This document shows positions 33,371 to 41,398 of a stretch of DNA of 64,000 nucleotides, piece after piece. Source of the stretch: Streptomyces griseofuscus (GTDB lineage Bacteria; Actinomycetota; Actinomycetes; Streptomycetales; Streptomycetaceae). Numbering within the stretch: the stretch's first letter is position 1; the number at the start of each line of letters is the position of its first letter. The DNA lies in assembly GCF_014673495.1 (NCBI RefSeq), contig NZ_CP051006.1, positions 4,278,001 through 4,342,000 on the forward strand. The letters run 5' to 3'. Position numbers and translations under genes: made by a program. A model generated the notes under the pieces. It ran no database searches. It was not told where the DNA came from and was given only the letters and a program-made list of their open reading frames with translations.

Positions 33371-34435
33371 TTACTCGATGAGCGCGTCCGGCTTGCCCTT
33401 GCTGCGGGGGCGTACCTCGACCATCTTGCCCCAGACGATCAGCCGGTACTTGCTGGTGAACTCCGGTGTACAGGTGGTCAGGGTGATGTAGCGGCCGGGC
33501 CCGGTGAAGCCCGAGCCCCTCGGGACCGGGTCCAGCACGCTGGTGTTGGACGGCGAGGTGACCGGGAGTGTCGACGTCACCTTGTAGACGTAGTACGTGT
33601 CCTGGGTCTCGACCACCACGGGGTCGCCGGGGGTGAGCTTGTTGATGTAACGGAACGGCTCGCCGTGGGTGTTGCGGTGCGCCGCGAGCCCGAAGTTACC
33701 GGTCTTGGCGTCCGGCATCGCGGTCTTCAGCGGCGCCTCGCCGTAGTGCCCGACCATGCCCTTGTCGAGGACCCTGGTGGTGCTGACGCCCTCCGCGATC
33801 GGCGCCACCACGTCCAGCTTGGGGATGTGCAGGATGGCGAAGCCCTGTCCGGGCGCGAAGACCCCCGGGTTGCGCTTGCCGTTCGCCCAGGCGTCCTGGA
33901 GCTGGTGGGCCTCGCTGCCGGCCTGGGCGTGCGCGCGGACGTTGGTCCACCACAGCTGGTAGGTGACGAACAGCAGCATCAGCACACCGGTGGTGATGAA
34001 CACCTCGCCGATCGCCCGGCTCGCGATCACCCCGGGTCCCGGCTTGGCCAGCCGCGCCCGCCGCCGGGCCTCCACCCGGGTCAGCGGACGGTCCGGATCG
34101 TCCTCCGCCCAGGTGGGGGAGGGCTTCGCCGCGGGCGCGCCGGCGGACACACCGGGGGCCGCGGCCGAGACCACCGGGGCCCCCTGGCCGCCACGGCGCC
34201 CGCCGCGCCGCTTGGCCGCCTTTCTGCGGGCCGCACGTCCACCGGGAGCAGGTCCAGGATCAGAGGGGGCCGCTGGGGCCCCAGAGGCCCCTGTGGGCCC
34301 CGCCGACGCGGGATCGGCGACCCGCAGGGCCATCGTCTCCGCGTCGAAGGGAGCTTCGTAGGGCGCACCGCCGTGGGACTCGTACGGTTCCCCGCCGCCG
34401 TACAAGTCCTCGCGCTCGGGGCGCAGGGCGGTCAC
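33371..34435 (-). CDS. srtE1: Class E sortase with long N-terminal tail (SrtE1-like)
   Basis: 354 residues from a GTG at 34435 that overlaps the TGA of the trpG-like gene (GTGA). The first ~155 residues are low-complexity Ala/Gly/Pro/Arg and probably cytoplasmic. A membrane helix (EVFITTGVLMLLFVTYQLWW) precedes the sortase core: NFGLAAHRNTHGEPFRYINKL with the catalytic His, and YITLTTCTPEFTSKYRLIVWGKM with Cys and Arg. It shares the TLTTCTP signature with its neighbour. It probably acts in sortase-mediated anchoring during aerial growth, by analogy with the described Streptomyces SrtE1/SrtE2. Confidence 0.9.
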   Translation of the reverse strand: MTALRPEREDLYGGGEPYESHGGAPYEAPFDAETMALRVADPASAGPTGASGAPAAPSDPGPAPGGRAARRKAAKRRGGRRGGQGAPVVSAAAPGVSAGAPAAKPSPTWAEDDPDRPLTRVEARRRARLAKPGPGVIASRAIGEVFITTGVLMLLFVTYQLWWTNVRAHAQAGSEAHQLQDAWANGKRNPGVFAPGQGFAILHIPKLDVVAPIAEGVSTTRVLDKGMVGHYGEAPLKTAMPDAKTGNFGLAAHRNTHGEPFRYINKLTPGDPVVVETQDTYYVYKVTSTLPVTSPSNTSVLDPVPRGSGFTGPGRYITLTTCTPEFTSKYRLIVWGKMVEVRPRSKGKPDALIE

Positions 34436-35073
34436 GCCGTGGCCCTGCCCACCACCGGGGCGAGCCCCGCCGACCTCGCCACGGCACCCTGGTCGCCGCA
34501 CTCCGCCAGCCAGTTGGCCAGCATCCGGTGGCCGTGCTCGGTCAGCACCGACTCCGGGTGGAACTGCACGCCTTCGACGGGCAGTTCACGGTGGCGCAGG
34601 CCCATGATGATGCCGTCGTGCGTACGGGCCGTGATCTCCAGCTCGGCCGGGACCGTCGCCGGCTCGGCGGCCAGGGAGTGATAGCGGGTGGCGATGAAGG
34701 GGGAGGGCAGCCCGGCGAAGACGCCCTTGCCATCGTGCTCGACCGGGGAGGTCTTGCCGTGCAGCAGCTCGGGCGCCCGGTCGACCACGCCGCCGTACGC
34801 CACCTGCATCGACTGCATGCCCAGGCACACGCCGAAGACCGGCACCCCGGTGGCCGCGCAGTGGCGGACCATCTCCACGCAGACGCCGGCCTGCTCGGGG
34901 GTGCCGGGGCCGGGCGAGAGCAGGACGCCGTCGAAGCCTCCCCCGCGCACGTGCGCGGTCGACACCTCGTCATTGCGCAGCACCTCGCACTCGGCACCCA
35001 GCTGATACAGGTACTGGACGAGGTTGAAGACGAAGCTGTCGTAGTTGTCCACGACGAGAATGCGCGCACTCAC
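34432..35073 (-). CDS. Glutamine amidotransferase of anthranilate/aminodeoxychorismate synthase (TrpG/PabA type)
   Basis: 213 residues from a GTG at 35073 that overlaps the stop of a small membrane-protein gene. Class I amidotransferase triad: Cys83 in VFGVCLGMQSMQ, His172 and Glu174 in VQFHPESVLTEHG. Start VDNYDSFVFNLVQYLYQLG and oxyanion SPGPGTPEQAG are standard. It supplies ammonia to a chorismate-using partner, which is not in the window, so TrpG and PabA cannot be separated. Embedding it between sortases is conserved in Streptomyces and has no clear reason. Confidence 0.9.
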   Translation of the reverse strand: MSARILVVDNYDSFVFNLVQYLYQLGAECEVLRNDEVSTAHVRGGGFDGVLLSPGPGTPEQAGVCVEMVRHCAATGVPVFGVCLGMQSMQVAYGGVVDRAPELLHGKTSPVEHDGKGVFAGLPSPFIATRYHSLAAEPATVPAELEITARTHDGIIMGLRHRELPVEGVQFHPESVLTEHGHRMLANWLAECGDQGAVARSAGLAPVVGRATA

Positions 35074-35231
35074 TGGTTGTCCACCGTCACATCGTTGAAG
35101 GGCAGCAGTGGCTCGGCCCACGGGAAGACGTACTGGAACAGGACGTAGACCACCGCCAGGGCCAGCACGACGGAGACCAGCAACTTCACCCATACGTTTC
35201 CCGGCAGATGCCGCCAGAACCAGCCGTACAT
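35070..35231 (-). CDS. Small membrane protein (53 aa) upstream of trpG-like gene
   Basis: The sequence starts MYGWFWRHLPGNVWVKLLV, continues through one hydrophobic helix (VVLALAVVYVLFQYVFPW) and ends FNDVTVDNQ. Its TGA overlaps the GTG of the amidotransferase gene (GTGA), indicating translational coupling. Aromatic-rich start, single span, short acidic tail. I believe it is conserved at this place in Streptomyces but know no function. Confidence 0.75.
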   Translation of the reverse strand: MYGWFWRHLPGNVWVKLLVSVVLALAVVYVLFQYVFPWAEPLLPFNDVTVDNQ

Positions 35232-35292
35232 GCCGTCCTTGCCGTCCCTTCCGTGTCCCTACGGCACCAGACACACGCCGTACGTCACCAGA

Positions 35293-35991
35293 CTAGCGGC
35301 GCAGCGCGTCCGGTTCGCCTGACTCCACAGGCTGGGTGGAGTCCAGATGCGCCCAGACGATCAGCCGGTGACTGTGGCCCCATTCGGGATCGCACGTGGT
35401 CAGCGTCAGATAGCGGCCCGGACGCGAGTAACCGGACTTCCGTGGCACAGGGTCGATGACTCCGATGTCGGTCGGGACGGTTTTGTAGGGCCCTTTGTCG
35501 ATCCGATACGTGAACCAGGTGGTTCCGTCGGTGAGCACCACCGCGTCACCGGGCCGCAGCCTGGGGAAGTCCTTGAGCGGATCGCCGTAGGTGCGCCGGT
35601 GCCCGGCCACCGCGAAATTGCCCACCTGGCCGAGCCCGGCGGTGCCGCCGTAGTGCGCGAGTCCCTTCGCGAGCACATCCCGGCCGGTGCCTTCGAGGAC
35701 GGGCTTGTTCCACGTGAAACCGAGCCGGGGGATGTACATGATCGCGAAGGGCTTGCCGTAGTGGTACGGCGCCGGGGGCGGGTGCGCGGCGGCGGGGTCC
35801 GCCGGGGCCGTGGTGGTCGTCGCGGCCGGCACGCTGCCCGTGGACCACTGCTTGTGCAGCTGGTCGATCTGGTCGTTCATGGCGCCGTCGGCCCGTACGC
35901 CGGTCCAGAAGAGGACGTAGGCGACGAAGAGCACGATCAGGGTGCCCACGGTGACGCACAGCTCGCTGAGGGTCCTCACGATCAGGCGCAC
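35293..35991 (-). CDS. Class E sortase, third copy
   Basis: 232 residues from the GTG at 35991, with AGGAG 6-10 bases upstream and just after the DUF881 stop. Membrane helix LSELCVTVGTLIVLFVAYVLFW near the start, a Pro/Thr-rich stalk, then the sortase core: VGNFAVAGHRRTYGDPLKDFPRL (His) and YLTLTTCDPEWGHSHRLIVWAHL (Cys and Arg). It has CDP where the neighbours have CTP, so substrate choice may differ. Longer readings upstream run into DUF881 and are rejected. Confidence 0.87.
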   Translation of the reverse strand: MRLIVRTLSELCVTVGTLIVLFVAYVLFWTGVRADGAMNDQIDQLHKQWSTGSVPAATTTTAPADPAAAHPPPAPYHYGKPFAIMYIPRLGFTWNKPVLEGTGRDVLAKGLAHYGGTAGLGQVGNFAVAGHRRTYGDPLKDFPRLRPGDAVVLTDGTTWFTYRIDKGPYKTVPTDIGVIDPVPRKSGYSRPGRYLTLTTCDPEWGHSHRLIVWAHLDSTQPVESGEPDALRR

Positions 35992-36011
35992 GGCGGCTCC
36001 TGGGCGGGCGG

Positions 36012-36827
36012 CTACTGCACGGGCTTCGCGTAGTGCAGGTCCACTGTGCCGGAGTAACCCGGAAGAGTCACCGTGCCGTCGTCGGTGACTTTCCAGCCGA
36101 GGCCGTAGACGTTGACGTACACCATGTAGGTCTGGATCGCCTTGCTGTCCGCGAGCGACTGCTGGAGCCGCCCGGGGTCCCCGATCGCCGTGATCTTGTA
36201 CGGCGGTGAGTAGACGCGGCCCTGGAGGATCAGCGTGTTGCCGACGCAGCGGACCGCGCTGGTGGAGATCAGCCGCTGGTCCATGACCTTGATGCCCTTG
36301 GCGCCGCCCTGCCACAGGGCGTTCACCACGGCCTGGAGGTCCTGCTGGTGGATGACCAGGTAGTCGGGCTGCGGCGGGGGATAGCCGGGGAGCTTGGCGG
36401 TGGCGTTGGGCGGGGCGTCGTTCAGGGTGACGGTGACGGCCTTGCCGGTGAGCTTCTGGGTGCCCGCGCTCTTCTCCAGGCCGGTCAGCCGCCGGTCCTG
36501 CGCCTTGCTGCTGCCGCCGTCGCTCTTCGCCAGGGACTCCACGCCGTCGCGCAGGGAGGCGTTGGACTCGTCCAGGCCCTTGTTCTTGCGGCTGCGCTGC
36601 TGGATCAGGTCGGACAGCTTCAGCAGGGAGCCGTCCTGGCGGATGTCGGTGCCCTTGGCCGTGTCGAAGCTGGTGAAGAAGATCAGGCCCGCGAGCGCGA
36701 AGACGGCCGCGGTGAGCATCCGCACCGGGCGCACCCGCGGCCCGCGACGAGGGCCGGAACCCATTGCTCCCGTACCGGGGGAGTCGGCAGAATTGCTCAA
36801 CGTACCCTTGCTCTCCTTCGGCGCCAC
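36012..36827 (-). CDS. DUF881-family membrane protein
   Basis: 271 residues from a GTG. A basic start with one membrane helix (RMLTAAVFALAGLIFFTSFDTAKG, about 36-59) is followed by a coiled-coil-like stretch (LLKLSDLIQQRSRKNKGLDESNASLRDGVESLAK) and the DUF881 domain (AVTVTLNDAPPN…DYLVIHQQDLQAVVNALWQGGAKGIKVMDQRLISTSAVRCVGNTLILQGRVYSPPYKITAIGD). DUF881 proteins often cluster with division or cell-wall genes. It is 20 bp upstream of the third sortase and divergent from crgA. Confidence 0.9.
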   Translation of the reverse strand: MAPKESKGTLSNSADSPGTGAMGSGPRRGPRVRPVRMLTAAVFALAGLIFFTSFDTAKGTDIRQDGSLLKLSDLIQQRSRKNKGLDESNASLRDGVESLAKSDGGSSKAQDRRLTGLEKSAGTQKLTGKAVTVTLNDAPPNATAKLPGYPPPQPDYLVIHQQDLQAVVNALWQGGAKGIKVMDQRLISTSAVRCVGNTLILQGRVYSPPYKITAIGDPGRLQQSLADSKAIQTYMVYVNVYGLGWKVTDDGTVTLPGYSGTVDLHYAKPVQ

Positions 36828-36952
36828 GGAAGCACTACGCTAACGGACGCCCGGGGGAGCACACAGAAGTCGTCATGTTGGCCACTTGTACGCTGCCCGA
36901 GCCCGACCAGTTAACTGCGCGGCCACGCAGCGCATCGACAGGAGAGACCCTC

Positions 36953-37207
36953 GTGCCGAAGTCACGTATCCGCAAGAAGGCCGACTTCACGCCGCCGCCG
37001 GCGAAGCAGGCCGCGGCGATCAAGCTGAACAACCACGGCTGGGTCGCCCCTGTCATGCTGGCCATGTTCGTCATCGGTCTGGCCTGGATCGTCGTCTTCT
37101 ATGTGACCGACGGCTCGCTGCCCATCGACGCGCTGGACAACTGGAACATCGTGGTCGGCTTCGGCTTCATCGCCGCCGGTTTTGGTGTCTCCACGCAGTG
37201 GAAGTAG
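36953..37207 (+). CDS. crgA: Cell division protein CrgA
   Basis: 84 residues from a GTG with GGAGAG 7-12 bases before it. MPKSRIRKKADFTPPP is the hallmark start of CrgA. Two membrane helices follow (WVAPVMLAMFVIGLAWIVVFYVT and NIVVGFGFIAAGFGVSTQW) separated by a short loop. CrgA is a small actinobacterial division protein that contacts FtsZ, FtsQ, FtsI and others and times septation in aerial hyphae. It is divergent from DUF881 and followed by a DnaA-box-rich gap. Confidence 0.95.
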   Translation: MPKSRIRKKADFTPPPAKQAAAIKLNNHGWVAPVMLAMFVIGLAWIVVFYVTDGSLPIDALDNWNIVVGFGFIAAGFGVSTQWK

Positions 37208-37222
37208 CCCGGCTCCGCTGAG

Positions 37223-37432
37223 TTATCCACAGGCCCGAGGATTTCCACAGCACCCTGGGGAAAAGACTACGATCTGTGGATAACTCATCGAGCGTTGACG
37301 CCGGTACGACTGCCGTACCGGTTGTCACACACCCGTTCGCACCCATGGCGACCTGCGAAAACGCATCCGAGCAGTAACAGGCGCACCTGAGACCCTACGG
37401 TGTGCACAAGATCCGACACCCGCTGTGGACAA
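37223..37432. promoter_or_regulatory. Cluster of DnaA boxes between crgA and the rhomboid gene
   Basis: TTATCCACA (37223-37231) and TGTGGATAA (37275-37283) are perfect DnaA boxes facing each other. TGTGGACAA (37424-37432) is a third box on the minus strand (TTGTCCACA). ATTTCCACA (37251-37259) is a degenerate one. The gap also holds a hairpin (37301-37321). The clustering is seen directly; DnaA titration or control of division by DnaA is inferred. Confidence 0.6.
37301..37321. terminator. Hairpin after crgA
   Basis: CCGGTACG and CGTACCGG form an 8-bp stem with a 5-base loop, between two convergent genes. It could end either transcript. There is no T-run. Confidence 0.4.
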
Positions 37433-37442
37433 CGGTTCGGTA

Positions 37443-38363
37443 TCAGGTGAGCTGGCCCGTCCTGACCAGGGTGAGAACGGCCACCGCCACGAGCACCAGG
37501 GCACAGGTGCCGTACTGGATGAGCGCCCGGTTGCGGCGCGGGGCGTGCACCATCGCGTAGCCGGTGACGACACCTGCCACCAGGCCGCCGACGTGCGCCT
37601 GCCAGGCGATGTTGAAGCCCGGGGTGAAGGTGATGATCAGGTTGATCACCAGCAGGGCGAACAGCGGCCGCATGTCGTAGTTGAGCCGCCGCATCAGCAC
37701 ACCGGTGGCGCCGAAGAGGCCGAAGATCGCTCCGGAGGCGCCGAGCGAGGGCGCGTTCGGGGCGGCGAGCAGATAGGTGAGCGCGCTGCCCGCGAGGCCC
37801 GAGACGGCGTACAGGGCGAGATAGCGGGCGCGGCCGAGCGCCGCCTCCAGGGGACCGCCGATCCACCACAGGCTGAGCATGTTGAACAGCAGATGCGTGA
37901 ACCCGGCATGCAGGAACATCGCGGTCAGCAGGCGGTAGTACTGCCCCTGGGCGATGCCCTGCACCCCCGGGATCAGGGGCGTGTACGCCTGCCCGATCAC
38001 CTCGAAGCGCTGGGTGAAACTCTCGCCGACGGCCAGCTGCACCAGGAACAGGGCGATGTTGATCCCGATGAGCACCTTGGTGAGCAGCCGGGGGTCCGCC
38101 GTGATGGGGCCGCCGGCCACGGTGCGCGGGCGGGCCGCGGCCATGGTTCGTCCGGCGCCACCGCCGCCCGGTGTGTGCTGGTGGGCGGGACCGCCGCCGT
38201 GGACGCACTCGGGGCACTGGAAACCGACGGAGGCGCTGACCATGCACTCGGGGCAGATGGGGCGCTCACAGCGGGTGCAGCGCACCCCGGTCTCACGGTC
38301 CGGGTGCCGGTAGCACACGGGCACGCTCCGGGCGCCCGGCGCGCTGCTTGCGACGTGGTCCAT
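37443..38363 (-). CDS. Rhomboid-family intramembrane serine protease with N-terminal zinc ribbon
   Basis: 306 residues from ATG 38363, which follows GAGGAGCGAGGGG. The first ~55 residues hold a B-box-like zinc-binding region (CYRHPDRETGVRCTRCERPICPECMVSASVGFQCPEC). Six or seven helices follow. Rhomboid residues: HAGFTHLLFNMLSLWWIG (His152, His157, Asn161), nucleophile Ser210 in SLGASGAIFGL and His257 in WQAHVGGLVAG. It should cleave membrane-spanning substrates; none is known. The zinc ribbon is common in actinobacterial members. Confidence 0.93.
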   Translation of the reverse strand: MDHVASSAPGARSVPVCYRHPDRETGVRCTRCERPICPECMVSASVGFQCPECVHGGGPAHQHTPGGGGAGRTMAAARPRTVAGGPITADPRLLTKVLIGINIALFLVQLAVGESFTQRFEVIGQAYTPLIPGVQGIAQGQYYRLLTAMFLHAGFTHLLFNMLSLWWIGGPLEAALGRARYLALYAVSGLAGSALTYLLAAPNAPSLGASGAIFGLFGATGVLMRRLNYDMRPLFALLVINLIITFTPGFNIAWQAHVGGLVAGVVTGYAMVHAPRRNRALIQYGTCALVLVAVAVLTLVRTGQLT

Positions 38364-38458
38364 GATCCCCTCGCTCCTCTGGCACTCCCCCGGCACATAC
38401 CCCGCCCCGCCCATCCTTACGGACGAGCGGGGCGTTTGGTTCCCGGTGGGGCGTTCCG

Positions 38459-38989
38459 TCAGCCCTCGCGGCTCTCGATGACGACCGACTCGATCACGAC
38501 GTCCTGGGCCGGACGGTCGTTACGACCGGTCTTCACGGCCGCGATCTCGTCCACGACCTTCTGGCCGGCGGGGTTGGTGACCTCGCCGAAGATGGTGTGC
38601 TTGCCGGTCAGCCAGGTGGTCGGCGCGACGGTGATGAAGAACTGCGAGCCGTTGGTGCCCGGGCCGGCGTTGGCCATGGCCAGCAGGTAGGGCTTGTTGA
38701 AGGACAGGTCGGGGTGGAACTCGTCCCCGAACTTGTAGCCCGGACCGCCGATGCCGGTGCCCAGCGGGTCACCGCCCTGGATCATGAAGCCGCTGATGAC
38801 ACGGTGGAAGACCGTGCCGTCGTACAGCGGGTCGTTGCTCTTCTTGCCGGTCGCCGGGTGGGTCCACTCGCGCTCGCCCTTGGCCAGCTCGACAAAGTTC
38901 TTGACCGTCTGCGGCGCGTGGTTCGGGAACAGCCGGACCTCGATGTCGCCGTGGTTGGTCTTCAGGGTGGCGTAAAGCTGCTCGGCCAC
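38459..38989 (-). CDS. Cyclophilin-type peptidyl-prolyl cis-trans isomerase
   Basis: 176 residues from a GTG at 38989 with GGAAGG upstream. The cyclophilin fold is clear: TNHGDIEVRLFPNHAPQTVKNFVELA, YDGTVFHRVISGFMIQGGDPLGTGIGGPGYKFGDEF, LAMANAGPGTNGSQFFITVAPTTWLTGKHTIFGEV. Catalytic Arg (FHRV), Gln (FMIQGGD), Phe (SQFFI), Trp and His are present. No signal peptide, so it is cytoplasmic. It likely assists general protein folding. Confidence 0.95.
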   Translation of the reverse strand: MAEQLYATLKTNHGDIEVRLFPNHAPQTVKNFVELAKGEREWTHPATGKKSNDPLYDGTVFHRVISGFMIQGGDPLGTGIGGPGYKFGDEFHPDLSFNKPYLLAMANAGPGTNGSQFFITVAPTTWLTGKHTIFGEVTNPAGQKVVDEIAAVKTGRNDRPAQDVVIESVVIESREG

Positions 38990-39191
38990 GATCTGCCTTC
39001 CGTCGTCTTCTGTCGTCTTCCTGCGACCTCTGATCCTCGCATGTGTGGGCGCTCGGGGTGCCAGTCGGCCAACCGAAGGAGCGCGCGGCACCCATATGCC
39101 CGTCCGCGCATGCCGCAAGGACCGTTGGCAGGCATGATCCGTAAAAGGGTGGAAAGTCGAATTCCGTACGCCACCGAGGAGGAGGAAACCC

Positions 39192-39839
39192 GTGACCCGC
39201 ATTGACAGCGTGCGCGCCGCGACCGGCTCGGCGAAGGACAGCGTGCTGCACGCCGCGGAAGTGGTGGCGCCCTACGCCGACACGGCCAAGGAGCGTGCCG
39301 CGTTCTACGCACAGGAGGCACGCGTACGGCTCGCGCCCGTGGTGTCAGGGGCCGCAGAGCAGGCCCGCACGCAGTACAACGCCCAGCTCGCCCCGCGTCT
39401 GGAACAGGCCCGGCGCACCTATGTCCCGCCGAAGGTCGACCACGCCGCGCAGGAGGCGGCCTGCCGCACCCGCAAGGCCGCCCGGCAGGCGGCCGAGTAC
39501 TCGCGCCCCCGGATCGAGCAGGCGGTGGCCGCCGCCGGACCGGTGGCGGACGAGGCCGCGGCCCGGGGCGCCGCCGCGCTGGTCGCGCTGCGCGGCCAGG
39601 TCTCCGCGCGGGACATCCAGAAGCTCGCCCGGCGCAACGCGCGCAGGTGCCGGGCCGGACGCGCCGCGAAGATGGTGGCGCTGGCTGCCCTGGTGGCGGG
39701 CGGCGCCTTCGCGGCATGGAAGTGGTGGGAGCGCCAGGCCAACCCCGAGTGGCTGGTCGAGCCGCCGGCCGCGACGGAAGTCCCCGAGTCGGGCGGTCTC
39801 GGCTCGGTGGACGGCAGCGGCGGCGAGGAGCAGCCCTGA
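39192..39839 (+). CDS. DUF5324-family membrane protein
   Basis: 215 residues from a GTG with GAGGAGGA 8-15 bases upstream. Long amphipathic, Ala-rich helices (MTRIDSVRAATGSAKDSVLHAAEVVAPYADTAKERAAFYAQEARVRLAPVV…) are followed by a membrane helix (MVALAALVAGGAFAAWKWW) and an acidic tail. The pattern fits the DUF5324 family of streptomycetes. Function unknown. The apolipoprotein-like 11-residue periodicity of the first part may lie on a membrane surface. It is divergent from the cyclophilin gene. Confidence 0.82.
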   Translation: MTRIDSVRAATGSAKDSVLHAAEVVAPYADTAKERAAFYAQEARVRLAPVVSGAAEQARTQYNAQLAPRLEQARRTYVPPKVDHAAQEAACRTRKAARQAAEYSRPRIEQAVAAAGPVADEAAARGAAALVALRGQVSARDIQKLARRNARRCRAGRAAKMVALAALVAGGAFAAWKWWERQANPEWLVEPPAATEVPESGGLGSVDGSGGEEQP

Positions 39840-39851
39840 GCATTCACCCAA

Positions 39852-39895
39852 GAACGGGCTCCTTCCGATGGAAGGAGCCCGTTTCACAGTGAAAC
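39852..39895. terminator. Terminator after DUF5324 gene with overlapping palindrome
   Basis: AACGGGCTCCTTC and GAAGGAGCCCGTT form a 13-bp stem around a short loop. The descending arm runs into GTTTCACAGTGAAAC (39881-39895), a second inverted repeat, so alternative foldings are possible. It serves the convergent gene pair. Confidence 0.8.
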
Positions 39896-39917
39896 GTACT
39901 TGGACTCACCCTGGGTC

Positions 39918-40346
39918 TTACCGGGCGCGCTCGATGTGCGACCTGGTCAGGGCGAACAGGATCAGCAGATCCAGGGCCATGACGGGGATCGCCCACGCCG
40001 GGTAGTACGGCACGAACATGAACTGGGTGATCAGGCTGATGCCCGCCGCCACCACACCGAGCCCGCGGCCCCAGCTCATGCCCGCGAGCAGACCGAAGCC
40101 CGCGACGACGAGCACGATGCCGATGACGAGGTGGATGATGCCCCAGGACGTCAGACCGAAGCTGTAGGCGTACCCCGTGGACGTGACGAACAGCCCGTCG
40201 TTCGCGATGCCCGCCGCACCCATGAGGATGCTGAGCGGCCCGCTGAGCATCAGCATGATCCCGGCGGCCAGGGAAGCGCTGTCGACCGTATGACCACCAC
40301 CGGGTTCCCTGGGCCCGTGCCGCGTCTTGTCGGATGCCACTGTCAT
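39918..40346 (-). CDS. DUF7144-like four-helix membrane protein
   Basis: 142 residues from ATG 40346. A hydrophilic start (MTVASDKTRHGPREPGGGHTV) is followed by four helices: LAAGIMLMLSGPLSILMGAAGIAND, GLTSWGIIHLVIGIVLVVAGFGLLAG, LGVVAAGISLITQFMFVPYYPAWAI and PVMALDLLILFALT. The GxxHLVIGxxLVVAGFGLL and YYPAWAI features are typical of this small actinobacterial membrane family. No function is known. Convergent with DUF5324; upstream lies the tRNA-Ala terminator. Confidence 0.8.
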   Translation of the reverse strand: MTVASDKTRHGPREPGGGHTVDSASLAAGIMLMLSGPLSILMGAAGIANDGLFVTSTGYAYSFGLTSWGIIHLVIGIVLVVAGFGLLAGMSWGRGLGVVAAGISLITQFMFVPYYPAWAIPVMALDLLILFALTRSHIERAR

Positions 40347-40477
40347 GGGCGTCGCCTTCCTGTGCGGCACGACCGACGACAGCGGCCGTGCGAAGCCAGC
40401 CACGCTCTTCCTGACAGGATCACCGCAATCCCCCGGACCTGCGACCGCAGCCCGCCCCATCGACCGCCGGGCAGCAC

Positions 40478-40524
40478 AAAGAGCCCCTCTGACCTGCGTC
40501 TGCGCAGATCAGAGGGGCTCTTTT
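40478..40524. terminator. Terminator of tRNA-Ala
   Basis: AAAGAGCCCCTCTGA pairs with TCAGAGGGGCTCTTT (15 bp), with a smaller CTGCG/CGCAG hairpin in the loop. Both flanks are A/T-rich, so it can work on either strand. It starts 6 bases past the tRNA 3' end. Confidence 0.88.
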
Positions 40525-40529
40525 GACTG

Positions 40530-40602
40530 TGGAGCCTAGGGGAGTCGAACCCCTGACATCCGCCATGCAAAGACGGCGCTCTACCAACTGAGCTAAGGCC
40601 CC
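40530..40602 (-). tRNA. tRNA-Ala (anticodon TGC)
   Basis: 73 nt, beginning GGGGCCTTAGCTCAGTTGGT and ending GGCTCCA. The acceptor arm is GGGGCCT/AGGCTCC. The anticodon loop TTTGCAT is closed by CCGTC/GGCGG and reads TGC. The G-U pair expected near the top of tRNA-Ala acceptors is present. CCA is not encoded. Together with tRNA-Ile it forms the usual tRNA pair of this chromosomal core. Confidence 0.97.
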
Positions 40603-40783
40603 GGGAAAGGGACGGCGTCCGGAGGGGGTTTCCCGGCCGGTGCCGGGGACCAGAGTACCGGGTCACCCCCCGTATCCCGCAAAAAGATTGGGGGTCCCCG
40701 CAGATGACCACGCTCCGTAAGATGCTCAACCGTGGTTCGCTACAGCGAACCGCGGTTTTCAGGGGAAGCGATGGGGAGACGCA

Positions 40784-41332
40784 ATGGACGCCGCACAGCA
40801 GGAAGCCACCGCAAGAGCGAGAGAGCTTCAGCGGAACTGGTACGGGGAGCCGCTGGGGGCGCTCTTCCGTAAGCTGATCGACGATCTCGGGCTCAACCAG
40901 GCCCGTCTCGCGGCGGTTCTGGGGCTGTCCGCTCCGATGCTCTCGCAGCTGATGAGCGGCCAGCGCGCCAAGATCGGCAATCCCGCGGTGGTCCAGCGAG
41001 TGCAGCTGCTCCAGGATCTGGCGGCACAGGTGGCGGACGGCAGTGTCAGCGCGGCCGAGGCGACCGAGCGGATGGACGAGATCAAGAAGTCCCAGGGGGG
41101 CTCGGTGCTGAGCAACACCACGCACACGACGAACGGTTCGGGCGCGCCCACCGTCAAGCGGGTCGTCCGCGAGATCCAGTCGCTGCTGCGCTCGGTGGCC
41201 GCCGCGAGCGACATCATCGACGCGGCGGACGCGCTCGCCCCGACCCAGCCCGAACTCGCCGAGTTCCTGCGGGTCTACGGTGCCGGCCGCACCTCCGACG
41301 CGGTCGCGCACTACCAGTCCCACCAGAACTGA
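40784..41332 (+). CDS. XRE-like DNA-binding protein linked to a Ser/Thr kinase
   Basis: 182 residues, start ATG 40784 with GGGGAGAC upstream. A helix-turn-helix at ~26-60 (GALFRKLIDDLGLNQARLAAVLGLSAPMLSQLMSGQRAKIGNPAVVQRVQLL) is followed by helical sequence (SVSAAEATERMDEIKKSQGGSVLSNT) and a C-terminal helical domain (VKRVVREIQSLLRSVAAASDIIDAADALAPTQPELAEFLRVYGAGRTSDAVAHY). It lies 66 bp upstream of a kinase gene, same strand. I take it as a conserved Streptomyces regulator that may be a kinase target; this is inference. Confidence 0.85.
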   Translation: MDAAQQEATARARELQRNWYGEPLGALFRKLIDDLGLNQARLAAVLGLSAPMLSQLMSGQRAKIGNPAVVQRVQLLQDLAAQVADGSVSAAEATERMDEIKKSQGGSVLSNTTHTTNGSGAPTVKRVVREIQSLLRSVAAASDIIDAADALAPTQPELAEFLRVYGAGRTSDAVAHYQSHQN

Positions 41333-41398
41333 GCGCCCGCCCGGCGCAGGGGGAAGCCGGGAGGGGCGGGGGCCCGAGGGGGAGGAGCTGCGGCAGTC

